Assembly (NCBI RefSeq): GCF_030867145.1
Contig: NC_134415.1
Location: 13,308,417 to 13,372,416, forward strand
DNA from: Opisthocomus hoazin
Taxonomy: Eukaryota; Chordata; Aves; Opisthocomiformes; Opisthocomidae
Direction: 5' to 3'
Length of the DNA: 64,000 nt
Shown: piece after piece, positions 40,901 through 51,652 of the stretch
Numbering within the stretch: the stretch's first letter is position 1
Layout of the letters: each line of letters starts with the position of its first letter
The notes under the pieces: generated by a model
Told to the model about the DNA's origin: nothing
The model's database searches: none
The model's input: the letters and a program-made list of their open reading frames with translations, nothing else
Made by a program: the position numbers and the translations under genes

Positions 40901-43900
40901 TCAAAACACAGAAGAATTAAGTGTTTTGAGATTTTTTTTTTTACCCCTGTAGTTTACTGTTGGTCTCTCTTTTTTTTTTTTTTTTTTTTTTTCCCTGTCC
41001 TTGTTTGTTTTTTTTTCTCCTTTCCCCTCTTACTACATAGTACCCGGAATTTTTCTCTGCTGGACGCTTCACAAAGAAAGGACCAACCCAGAAACAGGTA
41101 ACTGACTGTTTTCCATCACAATTATTGAATAAATTTGTTACGGTAATGGTGGAATAGTAATCTAGAGTCAACTGTTTAGTCTTGAAGAAGTAATTTCTGA
41201 ATGCACATTGTGTGTGCCTGTTCAGAGAGCTTTGCATATTTAAATAATCATGCCTGCTGTTGTTAGACATCAAAGTATGTGGAACTCGTATGAAAAAAAA
41301 TGGATTGTGTTGCTGGGTCTGGTGTATTTACATGGATGGCTCCCAGCACTCAGATCTGTAAAAGGTGATGACAGAGGGAGACTGAGTAGCAAAAACTCAG
41401 GGTTGAAAGCATGGAGAGAATAAATGGACTTTACCCAAAATCACAGAATCTTAGGGGTTGGAAGGGACCTCTGTGGATCATCTAGTCCAACCCCCCTGCC
41501 GAAGCAGGGTCACCCACAGCAGGCTGCACAGGACCGCGTCCAGGCGGGGCTGGAATATCTCCAGAGAAGGAGACTCCACAACCTCCCTGGGCAGCCTGTT
41601 CCAGTGCTCCATCACCCTCAGAGGGAAGAAGTTCTTCCTCATGTTCAGACAGAACTTCCTCCGCTTCAGTTTGTGCCCATTGTCCCTTGTCCTGTCGCTG
41701 GGCACCACTGAAAAGAGTCTGGCTCTGTCCTCCTGATACCTACCCTTAAGATATTTATAAGCATTTATTAGGTCCCCTCGCAGCCTTCTCTTCTTCAGGC
41801 TAAACAAGCCCAGCTCCCCCAGCCTTTCCTCGTAGGAGAGATGCTCCAGTCACCTCACCATCCTTGTAGCCCTCTGCTGGACTCTCTCCAGTAGTTCCTC
41901 ATCTTTCTTGAAGTGGGGAGCCCAGAACTGGACAGAGTACTCCAGATGGGGCCTCACTAGGGCAGTGTAGAGGGGGAGGAGAACCTCCCTCGACCTGCTG
42001 GCCACACTCCTCTTAATGCATCCCAGGAGACCATTGGCCTTCTTGGCAACCAGGGCACACTGCTGGCTTATGGTTAACCTGTCGTCTACCAGGACACCCA
42101 GGTACCCCTCTGCAGCAGGTCCACCCCAAGCCTGTACTGGTGCATGAGGTTGTTCCTCCTCAGGTGCAGGACCCTGCACGTGCCCTTGTTGAATTTGATC
42201 AGTTTCTTCTGCGCCCAGCTCTCCAGGCTGTCCAGGTCTCGCTGAATGGCAGCACAGCCTTCTGGTGTATCTACCACTCCTCCCAGTTTTGTGTCATCAG
42301 CAAACTTGCTGAGGGTACACTCTGTCCCTTCATCCAGGTCATTGATGAAGAAGTTGAAGAAGACTGGGCCAAGTACTGAGCCCTGGGGGACACCACTCGT
42401 TACAGGCCTCAAACCTTTCCAATAGTAGCAGTTCCAACAAAGTGGAAGTGATTAAAAATTTAGATGAGATTGAACCTTTTAAGTAATAACTCAGAGTAAC
42501 TACACTGATGTTTAGGTGGATCATAGCATTTGGCATAATAGATACCTGTATTTACTACTTGTGCTTGCCTGGTATAAGTGAATTACTGTTTCGATGACCA
42601 CGCTTGTCTCGTCCACTACAGATGGATGGAACTTCTTTTACAATGACTTTTTTTGGTGAGGGATACAGTGAGGGGCAAGATCCCCAGAGTGGCAAACCAA
42701 ATGTAAAGATCTGCACCGAAGTGAAAGGACCAGGTATGTACATAGTAGCAGCTAACTGCTTTTGCCTCGGATTCCCTACCCTAAGATAGGTTGATGGTTC
42801 CACTGCGATTCCTTTCACGCTTGAGGAGCACTTGCCACATGGATGAAGTCAACAGCCTTTACAGAGTATTACCGTGGATACTAGCATTCATGGTGACCTG
42901 TTTTTTGAAATGGCCAGTTCATTTGCGTTCTTGTCATTCTCTTTCTGTCTGACTTTCCCCGTTCCCGATTTCATTTTTGCAGAGTAGAGCAGTTAAAGAA
43001 AGGGTGCTTTAGGGATAGTTTTCAGTTGTCACAGCCTGGACTTACTACTTGTTTATTTCCAGTCACCAGAGAGTGAAGTTAAACAGGTCTGGCATGGTAT
43101 TATTTCTAGTTATAACATAACTTGTGTTCAGATCATTCCTTTGAGGGGAGGTGACAGCTGAAGTGAAGTTTGGAAACAGCAAGAATCTACATTCAGAGAG
43201 GAGTTAATGAGGGATAGCTTCTTTCAATAACTAGAGATGTGGCTGAGTGCAACAGTCTTACAGCGAAAGCCTGAATTTAAGCACAGGATGGGGAAAACTC
43301 CTGCTGCAACGGAGAGCCCTCTGTCAGCTTGAGGTGATCGCTCATGGTGGTTGTGTGTACTGGTCGGCCTGTATTTGAAGCAGTATTTGTCCAGGCGAGA
43401 TCTTAAGGACTTCACCAGCGACTTGGGATGACATAAGCTGTTCTTGAGATGGCTGTTCTTAAATGGGGAAGGCTGTATCAAGGCCAAAGAGATGATGCTT
43501 CAGCATGCTGTAGGTAAGAGCAAGATTACATTCTACATGTCAACATGCTGTACATCATTTGTGCCTTTTTTTTTTTTTTTTGTCAGAGCCTGGCTATGTT
43601 GCTACACCAATTGCAATGGTTCAGGCAGCTCTGTCTCTTCTGGAAGATGAAGCTTGTCTGCCTAAACAGTAAGTGCTTTCCCACGCAGAACAGCTTGATC
43701 TCCCTTAAAGCTACTGTGTGCTTGTGTTTCTCTCTGAAAATAGAGATGTCATAACCCTGTAGGTTTCTACATTACCTCACCCAACTGGCTGTACAAGAGA
43801 GATACTTCACCACAGGCCGATTTAAAGCCACTTACTCTTCACCTGCCTTTCAGTTTGAAAGGATGTAGTCATAGGTTTTTAGTAATGCTTTTAGAGCATC

Positions 43901-44226
43901 TGTTGCATCAGTGTGTTTTCAGTTAATCGAATGGATTCTGTTGAGCTTGCTGGATGCAGAAATGAACCTATGAATGTAACCAGCTTGCCAAATTGCTCAG
44001 TGCTGTGAGACAAAGTGGCTTTTTCTTGCTTAGATGGAGAAACACATCTTTGACTTCAAAAAAAGGTGTCACTCCGTCACTGTACGACTGATGTTTTTCT
44101 CTTTTGATTTTCATTAACAGGGGTGGTGTGTATTCTCCGGGAGCTGCCTTCTCCAAAACAAAACTGATTGATCGCCTCAACAAACGTGGTGTTGAGTTCT
44201 CTGTTATTAGCAAGCCTGAAGTCTGA
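34242..44226 (+). CDS. SCCPDH: SCCPDH, saccharopine dehydrogenase-like oxidoreductase (complete)
   Basis: Twelve coding exons join without a frame error: 34242-34452, 34629-34741, 35559-35639, 36117-36246, 37847-37896, 38824-38954, 39490-39607, 40773-40892, 41041-41097, 42622-42733, 43587-43668 and 44121-44226, all with GT donors and AG acceptors. The total is 1311 nt, 436 aa plus stop, close to the 429 aa of the human protein. The ATG sits in a good context (gccATGg). Residues 17-27 form a Rossmann nucleotide-binding motif ([11 protein letters not shown]). Exon 3 encodes [13 protein letters not shown], exon 6 IHDGTWKSA, and exon 8 a hydrophobic segment (about residues 291-310) that may anchor the protein; the end reads [19 protein letters not shown]. 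The protein is a saccharopine dehydrogenase-like family member reported on lipid droplets and in mitochondria; its substrate is not established. Introns carry CR1 and ERV insertions but no splice site is damaged. Confidence 0.97.
34953..35251 (-). repeat. CR1 3' fragment in SCCPDH intron 2
   Basis: Antisense CR1: octamer tail 'tcacagaatcacag' at 34953, then the antisense 3' UTR and the end of ORF2 (minus-strand frame [27 protein letters not shown]). It is very similar to the 3' ends of the two young copies in this window, so it belongs to the same recent subfamily and was strongly 5'-truncated. Confidence 0.92.
38055..38679 (+). mobile_element. ERVL-type 3' end (short internal stub plus LTR) in SCCPDH intron 5
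   Basis: The LTR runs from about 38103 (TGTCGAG...) to 38679 (...CAACCCACCA). It contains an AATAAA at about 38499-38504 and a T/C-rich U5-like part. It is not a pure solo LTR: just before it, 38055-38102 matches the sequence before the LTR of the ERVL element at 52.1 kb ('gggacctg...catga', then 'gtatgga(a/g)taaggggtgga', a polypurine-tract-like stretch). So a short piece of internal sequence is kept. It is in sense orientation to SCCPDH and its poly(A) signal is therefore potentially usable. Confidence 0.7.
40029..40080 (-). repeat. Short sequence shared with the AHCTF1-like fragment at 45.4 kb
   Basis: About 50 bp ('cctgtgcagagtctttatttg' and 'tgtatcagcagagcttct') closely matches 45412-45465, next to an AHCTF1-like exon fragment. 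It may be a small duplicated AHCTF1 piece in SCCPDH intron 7 or an unrecognised repeat. The evidence is limited to this one match. Confidence 0.3.
40970..40992 (+). repeat. T23 homopolymer before SCCPDH exon 9
   Basis: A run of 23 T, followed by further T/C-rich sequence up to the acceptor at 41039-41040, forms an unusually long polypyrimidine tract. Such runs vary in length and are prone to sequencing error. Confidence 0.7.
41441..42410 (-). repeat. CR1 fragment in SCCPDH intron 9
   Basis: Antisense CR1 of about 970 bp with the 'tcacagaatc' tail at 41441. The minus strand shows the RT region from [12 protein letters not shown] through FADDTKLGG to the C-terminal [12 protein letters not shown] block. 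The frame is broken by several small indels (near 41860 and 42110). It is 5'-truncated just before the VPQGS motif. Subfamily as in the young copies but more diverged. Confidence 0.93.
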
Positions 44227-44693
44227 GCATAACTGTCTAAGCTAACACCTTCCCTAGGTCTAACTCCAGTAAAACTCATTTGGCTGTAAAGGCCTAAGCA
44301 TACAATAGTTTCACTGTGCTACTGTTTACAGCAGAAACAGAAGAAAAATTGAGCTAAAAATTATACAACTGCTACAGTGAGCAAACTCATAAAGGGTATT
44401 GAGTTTTAATTCACAGTCATAACCAGTCAGTAAATTACTGAGTACTAGTTCTAGAAATTTGTCATCTCTCCCATCTAAGTTTTAAGTTGCTACTTGATGG
44501 AACCACTGTAGCACCTGCTCCACAGTTACCCACAGCCTTCTCGCTCAGCCCCATTCCCCAACAACCAAAAGCAGACAGGCCCTGGATAGCAAGTGCCCTA
44601 GCAGATGAAACCCCTAGTTACTCCTCGTGCCTCTTTGGGGTAGCTGCTGTTTGTGCTGGTTTTGCTTTCAAAGCTTTGGTGCCCATAGTGAAA
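44227..44693 (+). other. SCCPDH 3' UTR and flank
   Basis: Non-coding sequence directly after the SCCPDH stop. No canonical AATAAA was seen before the CR1 at 44694, so the poly(A) site is undefined. It may use a variant signal or lie beyond the CR1. Confidence 0.4.
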
Positions 44694-45405
44694 TCATAGA
44701 ATCATACAATGTGTTGGGTGGGAAGGGACCTTAAAGAACTACCAGTTCCACCCCCCTGCCATGGGCAGGGACACCTTCCACTAGACCAGGTTGTTCAAAG
44801 CCCCATCCAGCCTGGCCTTGAACACTGCCAGGGAGGGGGCAGCCCCAGCGTCTCTGGGCAACCTGTGCCAGTGCCTCACCACCCTCCTGGTGAAGAATTT
44901 CTTCTTTACATCTAATGTAATTCTACCTTCTACTTTAAAGCCATCGCCCCTTGTCCTATCACTCCAGGCCCTTGTAAGCTGTCCCTCTGCAGCGTTCTTG
45001 TAGGCCCCTTCAGATACTGGGAGGCTGCTCCAAGGTCTCCCTGCAGCCTTCTCCAGGCTGAACAGCCCCAACTCAGCCTGTCCTCACAGCAGAGGTGTTC
45101 CAGCCCTCGGATCAATTTTGTGGCCTCCTCTGGCCCCACTCCAACAGGTCCATGCCTTTCCCATGCTGGTGGCTCCAGAGCTGGACGCAGGACTCCAGGT
45201 GGGGTCTCACCAGAGCAGAGCAGAGGGGCAGAATCCAATCCCTTGACCACGCTGCTGGGGATGCAGCCCAGGGTACGGCTGGCCTGCTGGACTGCGAGTG
45301 TACACTGCCAGGTCACGTTGTGTTTCTCGCCAACCAGCACCCCCAAGTCCTTCTCCTCAGCGCTGCTCTCAATCCCTTCTCTGCCCAGCCTGTATCTGTG
45401 CTTGG
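44694..45405 (-). repeat. CR1 3' fragment
   Basis: Antisense CR1 with the tail 'tcatagaatcatac' at 44694, then the 3' UTR and decayed ORF2 (minus strand RHWHRLPRDAGAAPSLAVFKARLDGAL and upstream RT C-terminal blocks). Its subfamily resembles the element at 33.1 kb rather than the young copies. Its 5' end abuts the AHCTF1-like fragment at 45410. Confidence 0.9.
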
Positions 45406-45409
45406 GATT

Positions 45410-45575
45410 AAATTCTGTTCCTGTGCAGAGGCTTTTTTTGTTGTATCACTAGAGCTTCTAAAAGCTCTGAAAATTACTCTGAGATATAAAATGCTCTCCG
45501 TATCTCTCAGCTACATCACATTCACCATCTTTACTGTCAGGCAAATCACATGCTAACTGTTGCTCTGTAGTAACA
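45410..45575 (-). pseudogene. AHCTF1: AHCTF1 (ELYS) exon fragment
   Basis: The minus strand encodes EQQLACDLPDSKDGECDVAE followed by GEHFISQSNF, which resembles the QQ..CDL.D.KD.ECD.AE..GE.F..QSNF segment of the acidic C-terminal region of ELYS. The frame then stops (about 45458); a shifted frame continues with RSSSDTTKK, so a small indel is likely. No intact splice sites are visible. Its strand is that expected for AHCTF1, which faces SCCPDH tail to tail in human. Rest of the exon was not found; the flank is CR1. Confidence 0.6.
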
Positions 45576-46325
45576 GCTGTGTTGGAGGTTGCCTTATGGA
45601 TGTAGTTATGTATAGTATGATAGGAGCAGGGCCCCTTCTCCAGCGCAGAGCCGCCAGCAGCCGTCTCCCCCAGCATGGCGGCTCCCAGGCGGCTGGGCCA
45701 GGCGCCAGCAGCACCCCATGCTCACCCAGCACCCCTCCGCCTGCCCGGGGGCACACACGGCCAGGACAGCCGGCTTCGGGCCCTCTGCGGCACCCTCTGC
45801 GGCCAGGATGTGCGGGCAGCTGCCCCAGCTGCGCCTAAGCAGACTAAATCCACACAGCAGAGTGCTTTGGAAAATGCTTTTTATTTTAGCAGCAGCTTTC
45901 ATTCAAAAGGAACCCCAGAACATTTCTCTCCAAGCATATCGGGCAGACTCACTGTCTAGCTCGACTGCTTGCGGTGAAAAACGCATTCCTGCCAGGAAAA
46001 CCTGGAAGCTTTGCACAGAAGACAGAAGTACAAACAAAATAAGAAACCAATGCTATCTTATGACTTGGAATTCTTTCTTCCTATTCTCTAATTGGCCTAG
46101 ACTGAGAGCTTACAAGCATTGCCTAACAACTCAGGAGAAACTAAGGATTGCCTTCTGCCTGGGGCTTGCTTTCTTCCCCACCAGCAATCAACGGCTGAGC
46201 TCTTTAGCATTAGTCACCTGGCAACTGATGCAATGGCAGCAGATAAATTTCTTGCGCTGACAACCCTGAGAGTCCTCTTCCCGGAGAGGAGTTCTGATGG
46301 GGATGAAACTGCTTAGTTATCTGCT
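45576..46325. other. Unassigned sequence, partly GC-rich
   Basis: A GC-rich patch at about 45630-45850 (with several CpG) is followed by AT-rich DNA. Open frames exist on both strands but none resembles a known protein. It may be an AHCTF1 intron or part of a rearranged block. Confidence 0.35.
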
Positions 46326-48141
46326 GCACCGGGCCTGCACCGGGCCTGCTGGCAACAAGTGGAACTCAGCTATCACAAAGGGGAAAAAGAATTCTTGGCC
46401 ACGAGCTGGCGGGGCTCATTGAGAGGGCTTTAAACTAGGTTCGAAGGGGGAAGGGGATATTGCCCAGCTCACTAGGGATGAGCCTAGGCTTGGAATGCCA
46501 AGGCCAGGGGTGAGATTGACAGCCCAGCTCAAGTGTGTCTACACCAATGCACGTAGCATGGGCAATAAACAGGAGGAGCTGGAAGCCATTATACAGCAGG
46601 ACGGCTACGACTTGGTCGCCATCACAGAAACGAGTGCTGAGGGAGCTGGCGGATGTCATTGCTGACACTCTCCATCATCTTTGAGAGGTCCTGGAGGACA
46701 GGAGAGGTGCCCGAGGACTGGAGAAAGGCCAATGTCACTCCAATCTTCAAAAAGGGCAAGAAGGAGGACCCAGGGAACTACAGGCTGGTCAGCCTCACCT
46801 CCATCCCGGGAAAGGTGATGGAGCAGCTTATCCTGGAGGCCATCATGAAGCAAGTGGAAGAAAAGAAGGTTATCAGGAGTAGTCAGCATGGATTCACCAA
46901 GGGGAAATCATGCCTGACCAATCTGATAGCTTTCTACGATGACATGACTGGCTGGGTAGACGAAGGGAGAGCCGTGGATGTTGTCTACCTTGACTTCAGC
47001 AAGGCTTTCGACACAGTCTCCCATGATATCCTCCTAGGGAAGCTGAGGAAGTGTGGGCTGGATGAGTGGTCGGTGAAGTGGATAGAGAACTGGCTGAATG
47101 GCAGAACTCAGAGGGTTGTCATCAGCGGCGCTGAGTCTAGTTGGAGGCTGGTGACAAGTGGTGTCCCTCAGGGGTCAGTACTGGGCCCAGTCTTGTTTAA
47201 CTTCTTCATCAACGACCTGGATGAAGAGTTAGAATGTACCCTCAGCAAGTTTGCTGACGACACCAAACTGGGAGGTGTGGTAGATACACCAGAAGGCTGT
47301 CCTGCCATTCAGCGTGACCTGGATAGGCTGGAAAGCTGGGCAGAGAGGAAACTGATGAGGTTCAACAAGGGCAAGTGCAGGGTCCTGCACCTGGGGAGGA
47401 ACAACCTCGTGCACCAGTACAGGCTTGGGGTGGACCTGCTGGAGAGCAGCTCTGCGGAGAGGGACCTGGGTGTCCTGGTGGACGACAGGTTAACCATGAG
47501 CCAGCAGTGTGCCCTGGCTGCCAAGAAAGCCAATGGGATCCTGGGGTGCATCAAGAAGAGTGTGGCCAGCAGGACGAGGGAGGTTCTCCTTCCCCTCTAC
47601 ACTGCCCTGGTGAGGCCTCATCTGGAGTACTGTGTCCAGTTCTGGGCTCCCCAGTTCAAAAAAGATGAAGAGCTACTGGAGAGAGTCCAGCGGAGGGCTA
47701 CGAGGATGGTGAGGGGACTGGAGCATCTCCCCCACGAGGAGAGGTTGAGGGAACTGGGCTTGTTCAGCCTGAAGAAGAGAAGGCTGCGAGGGGACCTTAT
47801 AAATGCCTACAAATATCTGAAGGGTGGGTGTCAGGAGGATGGGGCCAAGCTCTTTTCAGTGGTGCCCAGTGACAGGACAAGGGGCAATGGGCACAAACTG
47901 AGGCACGGGAAGTTCCGTCTGAACATGAGGAGGAACTTCTTCCCTCTGAGGGTGACGGAGCACTGGAACAGGCTGCCCAGGGAGGTTGTGGAGTCTCCTT
48001 CTCTGGAGATATTCAAGACCCGCCTGGACAAGGTCCTGTGCAGCCTGCTGTAGGTGACCCTGCTTCGGCAGGGGGGTTGGACTAGATGACCCACAGAGGT
48101 CCCTTCCAACCCCTACTATTCTGTGATTCTGTGATTCTGTG
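46326..48141 (+). mobile_element. Young CR1 with internal deletion (copy 2)
   Basis: The element begins with an 11-bp tandem duplication (gcaccgggcct twice, 46326-46347) inside ORF1. It matches copy 1 through the ORF1 stop and the ORF2 start (46.63 kb), then jumps to the position equal to 16198 of copy 1, losing about 1.26 kb of endonuclease and early RT. The junction sits on a short ACG shared by both sides. The remainder, through RT to the ATTCTGTG octamers (48118-48141), is nearly identical to copy 1. It cannot move by itself because the endonuclease is missing. Confidence 0.95.
46653..48053 (+). pseudogene. CR1 ORF2 reverse transcriptase remnant
   Basis: A 466-codon frame covers the RT and C-terminal region: [18 protein letters not shown], an intact motif A ([14 protein letters not shown]), [21 protein letters not shown]. 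Over the shared 460 or so residues it differs from copy 1 at 12 positions. The N-terminal codons before IIFERSW come from the deletion junction. An ORF2-type ATG is kept at 46496, but it is out of frame with the RT after the deletion. Confidence 0.9.
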
Positions 48142-49552
48142 CCTTAGATGTGCACTGGGCATGTTCTAGTAATACAGCCTGTTAAAGGTCTTAATCTTTT
48201 CTCCTGAACACCATGTACTCTCTGCTACAGGGAAAAACCTGGGATAACTGGAGAATCTCTAGTTCTAATTCTCAGTCCATGTGAATAACCTTTTCAAATC
48301 CATACTTTACAAAGTTTCGATCTTAAAAAACACATTTTTCACAAAACAAAACAAAACAAAAATGTTAGGTACTCCATGATGATGCCCAGATGAAGCTCCA
48401 GGTAGTGCTCTGTCATCTTCTGTTACCTTATTTTTTAAGAAAAACAAAAAAGTTTGCGATCAATAACATGCATATGCTTTTTGTCACAGCAAGACAAAAA
48501 ACCACAAATATATACTGTAAGTTTTACAAGTGTCAAGCGAGGTGCTACAAAATTCTGTCTCATTCTAGCACTACTTTAGCTTTTCAAGCAGAGTGTGAGA
48601 ATTAATCACGCTTTTGTTGGGTGCTTCAGTTTCCACAACCTTGCAGAATTCAGATGAAGTGGGTCTTGTGCTTGCATATATTGTCATCTGAAGGCTGTTC
48701 ATTGGGTTCACTGCTGTGTTCTCGAGAAGAAGGAGCTTTGCATACCTCAAATCATAACTTGGGATTTCTCTTTTTTTATGCTCGTCTTTTCAGCTTGTAT
48801 GAACTGCTGAAATATCTTAGTGTTCACTATGCCTGTAGCACGGAACAAGTAAATTCCTCTGGCCCCACACAGGTGGAATAAAAACAGATTCTGACCATTT
48901 GTTGTACGTGTACAGAAAGCTTATACGGGTAGATACTAGCACATGCCCCTGTTCTGCCCCTGATCGTGGTACGTTACTTTGGCAACTGCGTGATGAGCTC
49001 AATCAGAGAATCCAACTGACAGAACAAAAGGTGGAGTAGGAGGTGGCAGCTTTCCAATGACCCAACTTCATCTGACAACTGTAGGAATGCTATCCGTGGT
49101 GCAAGGCAAGAAGCAAAACCAAGAGCTTCAGGGCTAGAGATCCAATAACAGGACAGCTTTCTTCATCAGGAGTCTGTTGATATCATAACTGAAGTAAACC
49201 CAGCCTTGCGAAAAGAGAGACTGAAAGTCAATACAGCTCATGCCTTCTGTTGCTTTCAGAGAGGTTTCATTCACAAACCTGAACAAACCCAGACAACTGG
49301 CTCAATCCGCAGTCCCTACCTTCCTGCCACACCACCATTTGAGAAGGTAGAGAGGGAAGCTGAACTAGCAATTTGGAACAACCACAGCTCCTAACAACAC
49401 CCGAGTAAAAACTGCCAAGGTCACTGGTGGGTTTTATGAATGTGTTCCTGCAGGCACGTGAGGCTACAGAAGGTCTAACATAACCTTGCATTGACCAAAT
49501 TCAAGTCTGCCATTCTGACGTGCAAATCCAATTCCCAATATGAAGAGGTTTG
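48142..49552. other. Non-coding, probably AHCTF1-related intron on the minus strand
   Basis: No exon or repeat was recognised. If the inverted AHCTF1 exon at 49657 is the true upstream neighbour of the fragment at 45.4 kb, this is its downstream intron. Its first part (49553-49656) matches the intron after the exon copy at 53.8 kb; after that the match ends. Confidence 0.4.
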
Positions 49553-49866
49553 GCAAACTTGAAAAAAAAAAAGAGGTAAACCCAACCACAGCCTATAGAG
49601 CCTTTACATGAATTCTACAAATTCATACAAAAATCACTGACTACAGCCCAGCTTACCCCAACAGTCCGTTTTGCATTCGTGTTCTCTTCCATGAAAGGTA
49701 CTTTATGTACCTTTGCTGGTACACAAGGAGAAACTGATTGTCCTGGAGATGTACAGGGACTTGCTGGGGCTGTGGTGCGAAGGCTGGATTTCAGAATAGA
49801 CTGAGGAGTAAACCCAGGAAAACCAGAAGCAGATGTGGCCAAAACTTGAGCTCTCTATGAAAAGAG
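49553..49866 (-). repeat. Inverted-repeat arm (partner 53782-54100)
   Basis: The reverse complement of this segment matches 53782-54100 along the AHCTF1 exon copy and about 100 bp of following intron, including 'gtaagctgggctg' and 'catgtaaaggctctata'. The arms face outward around about 3.9 kb of retroviral DNA. Confidence 0.75.
49657..49854 (-). pseudogene. AHCTF1: AHCTF1 exon copy, inverted
   Basis: A 198-bp exon with acceptor (minus strand tttcatAG at 49855-49856) and donor (GTAAGC at 49656-49651), open in phase 0. It encodes RAQVLATSASGFPGFTPQSI followed by a Ser/Pro-rich stretch and KVPFMEENTNAKRTVG. It matches exon copies at 53794-53991 (+) and 63963 (+). The region is the start of the disordered C-terminal part of ELYS, a nucleoporin that recruits the Nup107-160 complex to chromatin. 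Sequence identity stops at about 49866, exactly where a provirus begins, so the upstream exons on this strand are cut off. Exon frame is intact; called pseudogene because it is a stranded duplicate. Confidence 0.7.
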
Positions 49867-50753
49867 AATGGCCCAACCTGGAGTCTCTGGCAGAAAGCAC
49901 CAGAGTGACTCCAGATTGACCCCTGGGGTTTTGGAGCCGGGGATACAAAGGATCCAAGGCCCGCTATACTCCCACTGAAAAAGAGATTCTGGCAGCATAT
50001 GAAGGTGTTCGAGCTGCTTCAGAAGTGGTCGGCACTGAAGCACAGCTCCTCCTAGCACCACGATTGCCAGTCCTGGGCTGGATGTTCAAAGAGAGGGTCC
50101 CCTCTACGCATCATGCCACCGATGCTACGTGGAGTAAGTGGGTCGAGCTGATCACCCAGCACGCCCGAATGGGGAACCCCAGTCGCCCAGGAATTCTGAA
50201 GGTAATCATGGACTGACCAGAAGGCAAAGATTTTGGAGCATCGCCAGAGGAGGAGATGACACGTGCTGAAGAGGCCCCACTGTATAACAAGCTGCCAGAA
50301 GATGGGAAGCAGTATGCCCTGTTCACGGATGGGTCCTGTCGCATTGTGGGGAAGCAGCGGAGGTGGAAGGCTGCTGTATGGAGCCCTACACGACAAGTCG
50401 CGGAAACTGCGAAAGGGGAAGGTGAGTCAAGCCAGTTTGGAGAGGTGAAACCCATCCAGCTCGCTTTAGACATTGCCAGTCGAGAGAAGCGGCCAGTGCT
50501 CTATCTTTACACCGACTCCTGGATGGTGGCCAATGCCTTGTGGGGGTGGCTGCAGCAATGGAAGAAGAACAGCTGGCAGCGCAGAGGCAAACCCATCTGG
50601 GCTGCCCCACTGTGGCAAGATATTGCTGCCCGGCTAGAGCAGTTGGCTGTAAAAGTCCGTCACGTGGACGCCCACATCCGTAAGAGTCGGGCCACTGAGG
50701 AACATCAAAACAACCACCAGGTGGATCAGGCTGCCAGGATTGAAGTGGCTTAG
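49867..50753 (+). pseudogene. ERV pol: RT end and RNase H
   Basis: From the RT/connection part (TEKEILAAYEGV and LLLAPRLPVLGW motifs) a TGA at 50214-50216 interrupts the frame. The RNase H domain then reads open to 50753: ALFTDGSC (first catalytic Asp), YTDSWMVANAL (a further catalytic Asp) and a C-terminal VDAHIRK/QVDQAA block. The expected catalytic Glu is not obvious in its usual context. The 5' end is cut at the junction with the AHCTF1 arm. Confidence 0.85.
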
Positions 50754-50779
50754 GTGGATCTGGACTGGTAACATAAGAG

Positions 50780-51652
50780 TGAACTGTTTATAGCTTGGTG
50801 GGCCCATGACACCTCAGGTCATCAAGGAAGAGACGTGACATACAGATGGGCTCGTGACCTCCATGGTGGACTTGACCATGGACGCCATTGCACAGGTTAT
50901 CCATGAATGTGAAACACGCGCTGCAATCAAGCCAGCCAAGCGGGTGAAGCCTCAGTGGTATGGAGGACGATGGGTAAAGTATAAATATGGGGAGGCTTGG
51001 CAGATTGACTACATCACACTGCCACAAACCCGCCAAGGCAAGCGCTATGTGCTCACAATGGTGGACGCCACTGCCAGATGGCTGGAAACCTACCCTGTGC
51101 CCCATGCCACCGCCCGGAATACGTTTGTGGGCCTGGAAAAGCAAGTCCTGTGGTGACATGGCACTCCCGAAAGAATTGAGTCGGACAACGGGACTCACTT
51201 TTGTAACAGCCTCATAGACACCTGGGCCAAAGAACACGGTATTGAGTGGGTGTATCACATCTCCTACCATGCACCAGCCTCTGGAAAAATCGAACGTTAC
51301 AATGGGCTGCTAAAAACCACCTTGAGAGCAATGGGGGGGTGGGACTTTCAAAAATCGGGATACTCATTTAGCAAAGGCCACCTGGTTGGTGAACACCAGA
51401 GGATCCACAAAGCGGGCTGGTCCTGCCCACTCAAAACCTCAGCGCCCAGTAGAAGGGGATAAAGTCCCCGTAGTGCACATGTGGAATATGTTAGGGAAGA
51501 CAGTCTGGGTTAGTCCTGCCTCGGGCAAAGGCAAGCCCGTCCGTGGGATTGCTTTTGCTCAAGGACCTGGGTGTACCTGGTGGGTAATGCGGAAGGATGG
51601 GGAAGTCCGATGTGTACCTCATGGGGATTTGATTTTGGGTGAGAATAGTCCA
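50780..51652 (+). pseudogene. ERV pol: integrase
   Basis: The integrase core shows the three acidic positions in order: IDYITLP, ESDNGTHF and GKIERYNG (DD35E). A TGA near 51153-51156 splits the frame between the first and second motif and there is a second break after about 51350. A C-terminal SH3-like part (VWVSPASGKGKPVRGI, then VMRKDGEVRCVPHGD) ends at the stop near 51653. The N-terminal zinc-binding part is poorly preserved. Confidence 0.85.
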
